Position numbers and translations under genes: made by a program. Below, in pieces: positions 51,464 through 59,100 of a stretch of DNA of 64,000 nt; within the stretch, counting starts at the first letter, position 1; every line of letters starts with the position of its first letter. Location: NCBI RefSeq assembly GCF_021654285.1, contig NZ_JAKFZS010000002.1, positions 124,001 to 188,000 of the forward strand. The letters are read 5' to 3'. The stretch comes from Pseudoalteromonas luteoviolacea. GTDB taxonomy: Bacteria > Pseudomonadota > Gammaproteobacteria > Enterobacterales > Alteromonadaceae. The notes beneath the pieces are model-generated. The model was given only the letters and a program-made list of their open reading frames with translations. It had not been told where the DNA came from and searched no databases.

Positions 51464-51731
51464 TCGAGAATTGTCTCTTTTTGGATACTTGTTCAATGGC
51501 GACATCTATGGCTATTTTAACACGTTCTTCCATTTGTTGTCGCTCAGATTGAGGCAGATAAAACTCCATATCTACATCATAGCGAATATATCGAGCAGGT
51601 AACTGATTGAGAACAGTACAGCAAAAATCAGCCATGACGTTATCGTCATACTTATCGTTTAATTTGCGCTCTAAGATTTGTTCGATCATGACCTTTTCAT
51701 AATAATTATGTAAATCATCATGTAGTTTCAT
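51456..51731 (-). CDS. ComFB-domain protein
   Basis: A 91-aa protein matching the late-competence ComFB family, mainly through DDNVMADFCCTVLNQLPARY and IRYDVDMEFY. ComFB-like domains are small regulators, proposed in some species to bind cyclic di-nucleotides or act in motility and competence. The ATG follows AAGGAG. It is co-translated with ybaM by an overlap. There are no other competence genes in the window. Confidence 0.8.
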   Translation of the reverse strand: MKLHDDLHNYYEKVMIEQILERKLNDKYDDNVMADFCCTVLNQLPARYIRYDVDMEFYLPQSERQQMEERVKIAIDVAIEQVSKKRQFSNE

Positions 51732-51858
51732 CGTGTTAACTCCTTAGTTTTCCCCCTCAATGCTACTTAAAGTCTATATCATAAAAGTAGAGTGCGCGAC
51801 TTAAGACTAAGGTAAAGTTTGTTTCGAGTAGCCACGAAAACGGTCAAGAAAAAGGGAG

Positions 51859-52761
51859 TTAGGCAAGGAAGCGAGAAGCTTGCAAGGCATTAAATAGTTG
51901 CTGATGTACGGTAACTAAACTGTCAGTGTCACGTTGGTACCCGCCACCTAGGGCGCACATCAACGGCAAGGCATGTTGATAGCAATAGTCTAAAATAATC
52001 TGTTCACGCTCTAAAACACCTTGTAGCGATATATCAAAGTGGCCTAGCTCATCTTTTTGAAAGATATCAGCCCCAGCGTTGTATAAAACAATATCTGGTT
52101 GATGGACACGGACACAGAGGTCTAAGGCTTGCTTAAGTGTGCTTAAATACTCGCTGTCTTGTGTATTTGCGGGCAGGGCAAAATCATAATCAGAGGCTTC
52201 TTTGACCCTTGGAAAGTTTTGTTCGCAATGGATTGAGCAGGTAACCACATCGCTGCGAGACTCTAAAATAGCTGCAGTGCCATCACCTTGGTGGACATCG
52301 CAATCTAATATCAACACGGTATCAGCCTGTTGCGTATCTATTAATTCGCACGCGGCAATGGCTAGATCATTAAAAATACAAAAACCACTGGCTCGGTCGC
52401 TAAATGCATGGTGATATCCACCGGCTAAATTTGCTGAGAAACCATGTTTAAGGGCATAGTTGGCTGCTTTTATGCTGGCTGCAACAGAAGTTAAGGTACG
52501 CTCAACTAATTGCTCTGACCAAGGAAACCCCATGCGTTTGATGTCGACTTGACCCATGGTGCCACTACAAAAAGCATCGACATACGCTTGGGTGTGACAA
52601 CGGGTGAGTTGCTGTAGAGTGGCTTTATCATTGACGGGTCTTAGATACTGACTGAGTTCTGTGTCTTCGATGCGTGCTTTGAGCTTTTCATATTTACAAA
52701 TAGGAAAGCGATGTCTGGGTGGGAGGTCAAGGCTGCTGTAAATTTCATCGTAAAACAACAC
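51859..52761 (-). CDS. Histone deacetylase-superfamily deacylase
   Basis: A 300-aa zinc hydrolase of the HDAC/acetylpolyamine amidohydrolase/AcuC group. Family motifs are YDEIYSSLDLPPRHRFPICKY, GGYHHAFSDRASGFCIFND (catalytic His pair), LDCDVHQGDGTAAI (zinc Asp/His) and NAGADIFQKDELG (zinc Asp region), with GGGY near the end. It removes acyl groups from lysine, polyamine or small amides; the target is unknown. The start is a GTG one base after the priC stop, so it is the last gene of the dinG operon. Confidence 0.9.
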   Translation of the reverse strand: MLFYDEIYSSLDLPPRHRFPICKYEKLKARIEDTELSQYLRPVNDKATLQQLTRCHTQAYVDAFCSGTMGQVDIKRMGFPWSEQLVERTLTSVAASIKAANYALKHGFSANLAGGYHHAFSDRASGFCIFNDLAIAACELIDTQQADTVLILDCDVHQGDGTAAILESRSDVVTCSIHCEQNFPRVKEASDYDFALPANTQDSEYLSTLKQALDLCVRVHQPDIVLYNAGADIFQKDELGHFDISLQGVLEREQIILDYCYQHALPLMCALGGGYQRDTDSLVTVHQQLFNALQASRFLA

Positions 52762-52762
52762 G

Positions 52763-53362
52763 TCAGCGATTACCTTGCTTTTCGAGCTGTTGTATTTTTT
52801 CTTCTGTGGCTGAAATGGCTTTACGACAACGCCCTAAGCGGGTGTGAAGCGCTAGTATTTCTGCGTTGAGTTTGGCATTTTGTTCTGCGTTTGCGCCATC
52901 GAGTTGAGCACGTCGAAGATCGATCATTTCTTGTAAGCGACGCTCAAATTCATGGTTTTTAGACAGCTCCTGATATAACTCATGGGAAGATTGCATAATA
53001 CGCTGGATGGCTTTTTTATATACTTTGGCCTTTTTCGGTTGGCTCAGTTTGTTTTCTTTTGCCCATACAGGTGTTGATTTAAGCACTTTAATTACAGCTT
53101 GCATTTGCTCACCCACTTGCTCCACTGCAAATTGGTATGCATGGCGGTTCTGCTCTGGTGGCAGGTTTTTTAGTGTGAGCTTAATCTCTTCGACATAATC
53201 ACTAAGTAACAAACTTTTGGTGTGAAATAAATGACTATCAAATAAGCTAGGCTGATTTTGAATATAGCGGTTTTTATCAAACCACTTGGCATTATCAAAC
53301 TGATAGGCTTGAGTACCCAGTTGTTCAAGTTTGCTGTTGAGCTTGTTCAGTGCTTGACTCAT
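52763..53362 (-). CDS. priC: Primosomal replication protein PriC family
   Basis: A 199-aa helical protein of the PriC family, which helps reload DnaB helicase at stalled replication forks. Typical phrases are KLEQLGTQAYQFDNAKWFDKNRY, SLFDSHLFHTKSLLLSDYVEE and AYQFAVEQVGEQMQAVIKVL. The C-terminal about 70 residues form a long coiled coil (RRAQLDGANAEQNAKLNAEI). Its ATG overlaps the stop of the TSUP transporter gene by ATGA. Its presence beside dinG fits a role in fork rescue. Length is near the family norm. Confidence 0.85.
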   Translation of the reverse strand: MSQALNKLNSKLEQLGTQAYQFDNAKWFDKNRYIQNQPSLFDSHLFHTKSLLLSDYVEEIKLTLKNLPPEQNRHAYQFAVEQVGEQMQAVIKVLKSTPVWAKENKLSQPKKAKVYKKAIQRIMQSSHELYQELSKNHEFERRLQEMIDLRRAQLDGANAEQNAKLNAEILALHTRLGRCRKAISATEEKIQQLEKQGNR

Positions 53363-54138
53363 GAAATATAAGCCTCAAAAATGAGCTTGCCCGCTAAAAG
53401 TATCACGACAGTATTAAATATAGGCTTTATTAGCTTGCTGCCAAATTTAATGGCTGAATGCGCGCCAATCCAAGCACCGAGCATCAAAAAAGCCCCCATT
53501 GTGACACCGAGCAAGAAATTCACATGTCCAAGAGCGACAAATGTGATCAAAGAAATAAAGTTTGACACAAAGTTCATTGAGCGTGCTAAGCCACAGTTAA
53601 GTAGCAAGCTCATTTTATATAATAAACTATTTGATGCGGTCCAAAACGTGCCCGTTCCAGGCCCTGCTAAGCCATCAAAAAAGCCCAAAGATAAGCCTTG
53701 AAGCCATTGCTTAACTTTTAACATCGGGGTTTTCTTTGGCAAGGTATTCAATTCAGTCGAGCTGAGGCTACCGAACAAGCTATATAAAGCGACGATAATG
53801 ATGATCACCGGCAGTAGTTTATTTAAAAACTCAATACTTAATTTATCAACCAATAAGGTGCCAAGGATTGCCCCAATGGCGGTAGCGATAGTCGAGGCCG
53901 CCCAAAAGCGTGGGTTGAATAATTGCTTTTTATAATAGGTGAAACTTGCGGTGAGTGAACCAAAGCTTGCAGCTAATTTATTGGTACCCAAAGTGACATG
54001 CGGCGGTAAGCCCGCAGTTAAAAGTGCAGGTACAGTGAGCATGCCTCCGCCACCTGCGACCGCATCAATAAAGCCAGCTGCCAGCGCAACTGCACATAAA
54101 AGTGCCCATGTGAGGGGATCAAAAGCGAGTTCTAGCAT
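53359..54138 (-). CDS. TSUP-family (TauE/SafE) membrane transporter
   Basis: A 259-aa integral membrane protein of the TauE/SafE family with about eight hydrophobic helices. Characteristic are the Gly-rich AAGFIDAVAGGGGMLTVPALL, GTNKLAASFGSLTASFTYYK, and the second-half GFFDGLAGPGTGTFW. Family members export sulfite, sulfoacetate or related anions; the substrate here is unknown. It lies 2 bases downstream of dinG and overlaps priC by 4 bases, so expression is tightly linked though the function seems unrelated. Confidence 0.9.
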   Translation of the reverse strand: MLELAFDPLTWALLCAVALAAGFIDAVAGGGGMLTVPALLTAGLPPHVTLGTNKLAASFGSLTASFTYYKKQLFNPRFWAASTIATAIGAILGTLLVDKLSIEFLNKLLPVIIIIVALYSLFGSLSSTELNTLPKKTPMLKVKQWLQGLSLGFFDGLAGPGTGTFWTASNSLLYKMSLLLNCGLARSMNFVSNFISLITFVALGHVNFLLGVTMGAFLMLGAWIGAHSAIKFGSKLIKPIFNTVVILLAGKLIFEAYIS

Positions 54139-54140
54139 TC

Positions 54141-56210
54141 TTAATCTATTTGTCTTGCAAAGGGTGGTAGCGTGTCGAGCATGGCTTTTCCATAACGTTT
54201 GGTTACAAGGCGCCTATCAAGTATCGTGATGCGACCAGAATCAGTTTCCTTGCGCAGCAGTCTACCACAGCTTTGCACTAATTTCTTTGCAGCATCCGGT
54301 ACAGTAATAGATAAAAACGGATTTCCGCCTTTTGACTGAATAAATTCAGCTTGTGCTTCTTCAACTGGCGAAGTGGGTACGGCGAAAGGTATCTTGGTAA
54401 TAATCAAGTTCTCTAAATACTTGCCGGGTAGGTCTAGCCCTTCAGACAGACTTTGTGTGCCAAATAAAATGCTGCCAGCGCCTAAGTCAATGGCAGCTTT
54501 ATGACGGCTAAGCAAGGCTTCTCGCGACATTTCTCCCTGTACAAGAATATTAAGTTTCTTTTTGCGCAGCGCTGCGACCACATGATCCATTTGCCAATAA
54601 GAAGCAAATAATACGAGGTTTGCTTTGTTTTTATCTAAGTATTGCGGTAGTGCATCAGCTAAAAAATCGCTGAATGTTTTATCAGTTGGTTCAACGGTTG
54701 TTTTGGGTAAATGCAAAGTGGCTTGTTGTTGATATGCAAAAGGCGAGTCTGCTTTGATGAATTTCACACCATCTTCACCAATTAATCCACTCTCTTTGGA
54801 AAAATGATCAAAGCTACCTAGTGCAGTAAGGGTCGCTGAGCACAGCACTGCGCCAGCGCATTCTCGCCAAAGTTTGTCTTTTAAGTAAAAGCCAACTTCT
54901 ATTGGACAGTCACATAATAAATGGTCGTGATGGTTTTTATATTCCATGCGCTTGATCCAGCGTGCGTGCGGGGTGCTTTCACCTTTGGCAGCATAGCTGA
55001 ACCATAACTTATTCAGCTGCTCTAAACGATTAATGTATTGGCCACTTTCTACCAGCAGAGGGTCGGCTAAAAATGCTTGTACGTCACCATCGGATACATC
55101 GGTAGTCAGTGCATCATGCATTTTATTTAGTGCTCTAAGCGCATCGAGCGTTGCATCAGCAATATCTTTCGCTTGAGTCGTTAGAGACTCAGGGACATCA
55201 CCGTTGATGAATCGGTAAGTATCGTTGTCGTTATATTCAAACTCCGCTTTATCCAAACTGTCTCGAACCGTTCTAAGGTACTTACTGGCGTCGTTGGCTG
55301 CATCATTCAGTTTGAAATTTTGTCCAATCGCTTTTTGCGACACAATGGTGTTGGCCATTTTGCCACTAAATTTTAATAGCTTTTCAAGCCATTCTATGGT
55401 GCCTTTGATGGTTGCGGCGGCGGATGAAAAGTCACGTGTAATGTGAGGTAAATGGTGGGCCTCATCAATGACATAAAAGGTATCTTCAGGTTCAGGTAAT
55501 ATTGTGCCACCGCCAAGCTCTAGATCAGCGAGCAATAGTGCATGGTTAATAACCAGAACATCCATTTGCGCAATTTTTTGTCGTGCAAGATGAAACGGAC
55601 ACAAATGGTGGGACTTCATTTGACGCTGACAGGCGTGTTTGTCACAGGCAATTAAATTCCATACTTTATCAGGAATAGTATCTTCCCAGCTGTCTCTGTC
55701 ACCTGCCCATTGCTTGTTTTGGTAGGCATTGGCAAGTGTCTGTAAACATTTCTGCTCCATGTCAGTCAGGGGGGATGAGGTCGTTGGTACCAGAGACATT
55801 TGCATATCGTCTTGATTCACCGCAGCCATCAGCTTTTGTACGCAAATATAGCGCTGGCGTCCTTTCACCAAATCAAATTTAAAGTCGATGCCACTATGCT
55901 CTTTAAAAAAAGGCAGTTCTTTTTCAATTAACTGTTCTTGCAGCGCGACCGTTGCTGTAGAAATTATGAGCTTTTTCTTTTTTGCGAGTGCCAATGGCAG
56001 TGCACCAAGACAATAAGCCAAAGATTTCCCCGTACCTGTACCCGCTTCGATAACGCAGATCCGCTGTGATTTATGGTATTCACCAGCGAGCGTTTTTGCG
56101 ATTTCTGCTACTAGGTAGTTTTGGCTGCTGCGAGGGCGATAATCCTCAAGTTGCTGAGCGATATTTTGATGGGCATGACGTACGGTTTTTTTTAAAGAGT
56201 CTGACAACAT
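54141..56210 (-). CDS. dinG: DinG-type iron-sulfur ATP-dependent DNA helicase
   Basis: An XPD-like 5'-3' helicase, 689 aa. Walker A is AGTGTGKS (56-63), the DEAH box is YVIDEAHHLP, and VINHALLLADL precedes it. Four cysteines in the insert (ICVQKLM, KCLQTL, IACDKHAC, LCPFH segments) fit the 4Fe-4S cluster. C-terminal motifs are LFGTQSLSEGLDLPG and QSCGRLLRKETDSGRI. E. coli DinG unwinds R-loops and D-loops and is SOS-induced. The start is 23 bases from the divergent polB start. No LexA box is visible in that gap. It heads an operon with TSUP, priC and the HDAC gene. Confidence 0.92.
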   Translation of the reverse strand: MLSDSLKKTVRHAHQNIAQQLEDYRPRSSQNYLVAEIAKTLAGEYHKSQRICVIEAGTGTGKSLAYCLGALPLALAKKKKLIISTATVALQEQLIEKELPFFKEHSGIDFKFDLVKGRQRYICVQKLMAAVNQDDMQMSLVPTTSSPLTDMEQKCLQTLANAYQNKQWAGDRDSWEDTIPDKVWNLIACDKHACQRQMKSHHLCPFHLARQKIAQMDVLVINHALLLADLELGGGTILPEPEDTFYVIDEAHHLPHITRDFSSAAATIKGTIEWLEKLLKFSGKMANTIVSQKAIGQNFKLNDAANDASKYLRTVRDSLDKAEFEYNDNDTYRFINGDVPESLTTQAKDIADATLDALRALNKMHDALTTDVSDGDVQAFLADPLLVESGQYINRLEQLNKLWFSYAAKGESTPHARWIKRMEYKNHHDHLLCDCPIEVGFYLKDKLWRECAGAVLCSATLTALGSFDHFSKESGLIGEDGVKFIKADSPFAYQQQATLHLPKTTVEPTDKTFSDFLADALPQYLDKNKANLVLFASYWQMDHVVAALRKKKLNILVQGEMSREALLSRHKAAIDLGAGSILFGTQSLSEGLDLPGKYLENLIITKIPFAVPTSPVEEAQAEFIQSKGGNPFLSITVPDAAKKLVQSCGRLLRKETDSGRITILDRRLVTKRYGKAMLDTLPPFARQID

Positions 56211-56233
56211 GTGGATCGCCTAAGCAAAAAAGT

Positions 56234-58606
56234 ATGGATATAATTACAGGGGTGTATTTTAGGCGGGGTTCACAATTGGCACAAGCAGTATATCCGGGCT
56301 TTATTTTGTCACGGCAACAAACTTCATATAAAGGCAAGTTACGCTTGTGTTATTGGTTGAAGACGCAGCAAGGTGCGATTAAGGTTTTTGTTGAAGATGA
56401 GCAATGTGTGTTTTTTATCATGCAAAAGCATCGTGATAAGGCAAAACAGAAGTTAGAACAAGCAGGCTGCCAGTTCAGATTAGCAGATTTGGCATTAAAG
56501 CATTTTGACCAATCTAAAGTGTGCGCACTGTATTTTTTAAGTTTAAGTGATTTTTACAACGCAAAAGAAACACTGACCGGATATGTGCCAATGTATGAGG
56601 AAGATATCCGCCATGCTGATAGATATTTAATGGAGCGCTATATTAAAGGGGGGGTTTGGGTCACCGGCCAGCCTGTACAATGCAGCGGTTACACTGAACT
56701 AAAGCGTGCAAAATTAAAAACTAACCCTGTGTTTGTACCAGATCTAACTATGCTGTCATTGGATATTGAGTGCAGTGGTGATGGCGTTTTGTTTTCTGTT
56801 GGCTTGGTATCACATGATAGAAAAACGGTGATCATGATAGGGGAGCCACAGCCAAGCGATATCAATATTGTTTGGGTTGAAGATGAAATTGCGTTACTTC
56901 ATACCTTGTGTCACATCATAGTACAGTTAGACCCAGACGTATTGATTGGCTGGAATGTCATTGACTTTGACTGTGTGGTGCTTCATGAACGCGCTCAGGC
57001 TTTGGGCGTATCGCTTAATATCGGTCGTGATGGGGAAGCGATGCAAGTATCCAGTGGGCATTTTACTCGTGTACTGATCCCTGGCCGGGTTGTGATAGAT
57101 GGCATTGATACCATGAAAAATGCGACCTATCACTTTGAAACATTTAAGTTAAGCTTTGTTGCCAAAGAAGTACTTGGTCGCGATAAATTGATTGCTCAGG
57201 ATAATCAATTAGAAGAAATTATCAGACAATTCCATGAGGACAAGCTGAGTCTTGCCAAATATAACTTAGAAGATTGTCAGTTAGTTTGGGATATTTTTGT
57301 GCAGCAGTCATTGCTTGACTTTGCTATTGCGAGAACACGATTAACAGGGTTGGAACTGGAGCGTATGGGTGGCTCTGTGGCAGCATTTACTAACCTTTAT
57401 TTACCCTTACTCCATCGCAGTGGCTATATTGCGCCCAACCTTGGAGAACATGGTTTAAACTTTGATAGCCCTGGTGGGTATGTGATGGACTCCAAACCTG
57501 GGCTATATAAAAACGTCCTGGTGCTGGATTTCAAAAGCCTTTATCCATCCATTATACGTACCTTCTGTATTGATCCTATGGGACTCATAGAGGGAGAGCA
57601 AGATGCGCTCAATGCCATTCCTGGATTCAACAAAGGATTATTTTCAAGAGAGCAGCATCATTTACCTCAGCTGGTTGCTAAGCTCTGGGACGCTCGCCAT
57701 CAAGCCAAGCTCGAAGGAGAGCAAATGCTGCAGCAGGCGATAAAGATCATTATGAATAGTCTATATGGTGTATTAGGTTCTAAAGGATGCCGCTTCTATG
57801 ACCCGAGACTGTCGAGTTCAATTACGATGCGCGGTCATGAAATCATGCAAACCACGCGACGTTGGATCGAAGAGATAGGCTATGAAGTGATATACGGTGA
57901 TACAGACTCTACATTTGTAAAGGTTGCGGATGTTGCCAGCGCAAAAGACTGCCAGGACATCGGCAAAACGCTGATGACAATGATCAATGAACGCTGGGCT
58001 GAAGAACTGAAAGAGCAGTATCAGTTATCAAGTTTTTTAGAGATAGAGTTTGAAACGCATTACAGCCCATTTTTTATGCCCACAATTCGAGGCCAAGAAA
58101 CGGGGTCTAAAAAACGCTATGTCGGCCAAATTGAGAATAATGGGCAACCTGAGCTGGTATTTAAAGGTATGGAGACTGTGCGCAGTGATTGGACGAGCGT
58201 GGCCAAAGAGTACCAACAAGCGCTGATCCGTGCGTTATTTGATGGTAAGAGCGTTGTAGAAATCACAGAGCATTACATCGGTCTTATTACTTCTGGGCAA
58301 GTGGATGATAAGCTCATCTATAAAAAGCGCCTTGGCAAGTCATTGGATGCATACGTCAAGAATATTCCCCCCCATGTGCGTGCAGCTAAAGAAGCAACGC
58401 GCTTAGGCTTGGTGAATGGGCTGGGTAAGGGCAGTCAAATTGCATACTATATTAGTCAGTCTGGCCCACAACTATATATTAAATCGCTTAAGCAACTTGA
58501 TTATACCCATTATATAGAAAAGCAAATATTACCTATATATAGAATGCTGCCGAATATTGATGAAAATGCGATCAATTTAGCAGGTCAACGATCCTTTGAT
58601 TTGTAA
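56234..58606 (+). CDS. polB: DNA polymerase II
   Basis: B-family DNA polymerase, 790 aa, used in damage tolerance and restart. I start at 56234 (MDIITGVYF), the family-typical start; an in-frame upstream extension would run through the divergent dinG start. The 3'-5' exonuclease has Exo I LSLDIECSGDG (about 177) and Exo II with GWNVIDFDC. The polymerase motifs are LDFKSLYPSII (motif A, about 431), KIIMNSLYGVLGSKGCRFYD (motif B) and YGDTDSTF (motif C, about 555). All catalytic acids are present. No ribosome site of normal strength is visible. It shares a 23-base gap with dinG. Confidence 0.95.
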   Translation: MDIITGVYFRRGSQLAQAVYPGFILSRQQTSYKGKLRLCYWLKTQQGAIKVFVEDEQCVFFIMQKHRDKAKQKLEQAGCQFRLADLALKHFDQSKVCALYFLSLSDFYNAKETLTGYVPMYEEDIRHADRYLMERYIKGGVWVTGQPVQCSGYTELKRAKLKTNPVFVPDLTMLSLDIECSGDGVLFSVGLVSHDRKTVIMIGEPQPSDINIVWVEDEIALLHTLCHIIVQLDPDVLIGWNVIDFDCVVLHERAQALGVSLNIGRDGEAMQVSSGHFTRVLIPGRVVIDGIDTMKNATYHFETFKLSFVAKEVLGRDKLIAQDNQLEEIIRQFHEDKLSLAKYNLEDCQLVWDIFVQQSLLDFAIARTRLTGLELERMGGSVAAFTNLYLPLLHRSGYIAPNLGEHGLNFDSPGGYVMDSKPGLYKNVLVLDFKSLYPSIIRTFCIDPMGLIEGEQDALNAIPGFNKGLFSREQHHLPQLVAKLWDARHQAKLEGEQMLQQAIKIIMNSLYGVLGSKGCRFYDPRLSSSITMRGHEIMQTTRRWIEEIGYEVIYGDTDSTFVKVADVASAKDCQDIGKTLMTMINERWAEELKEQYQLSSFLEIEFETHYSPFFMPTIRGQETGSKKRYVGQIENNGQPELVFKGMETVRSDWTSVAKEYQQALIRALFDGKSVVEITEHYIGLITSGQVDDKLIYKKRLGKSLDAYVKNIPPHVRAAKEATRLGLVNGLGKGSQIAYYISQSGPQLYIKSLKQLDYTHYIEKQILPIYRMLPNIDENAINLAGQRSFDL

Positions 58607-58975
58607 ATCTCTAGATGCGAATTTTTATCGCTTTGTAATATTCGAGATTTTGCCGCACAACAGATAGCCAATCTATAAAATTGCTTTTACAGTGATGTAA
58701 ATGCACCTTCCTATTTGTGCAAATTATTTGTAGTCAGTTAAAGGTTTGTTTGAAAATTAGCCACTTAAACTAAAATTAAAAATATTTTTATTAACGCATT
58801 TGCAGCTTGCTTTTTTTAAAAAAACACACCTTTGTGTTTTTATTGCCCATAAACTCTGTGAAATTAATTAATAATTTAATTCATATTGTAGTAAGTGTTT
58901 ATTAACTTCAAAACGGTATTAAAAATTGATTGTTTGCTGTTTAGTTTTTGTTAGTGAGTGTTAACTTGTGCTTGT
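58607..58975. other. AT-rich intergenic region downstream of polB
   Basis: About 370 bases, T-rich, without a credible gene. A few A/T runs near 58780-58830 might form a weak terminator for polB, but I see no GC stem. Confidence 0.4.
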
Positions 58976-59005
58976 TTGACGTTTAACATGAGTCCCGATT
59001 AGTAT
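58976..59005 (+). promoter_or_regulatory. Predicted sigma-70 promoter of TonB receptor 1
   Basis: TTGACG (58976-58981), an 18-base spacer, and TAGTAT (59000-59005). The same two hexamers with the same spacer occur before the second receptor gene, which strengthens the call. The -10 end is 95 bases before the ATG. Confidence 0.72.
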
Positions 59006-59100
59006 CCATGCCGAATTTTAAAACCGGCCACTAGAGCCAGAAGTAAAGACTTATAAAACTCAAGCTTACTATTCAGGTAGATAAGCCCAGGGAGAATCAC

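Noticed and set aside
56066-56233. Longer N terminus for DNA polymerase II
   Set aside because: It would be antisense to the start of dinG and lacks polymerase family similarity; MDIITGVYF at 56234 fits the family.
56180-56240. LexA box between dinG and polB
   Set aside because: No CTGT-N8-ACAG or close variant is visible in or near the gap.
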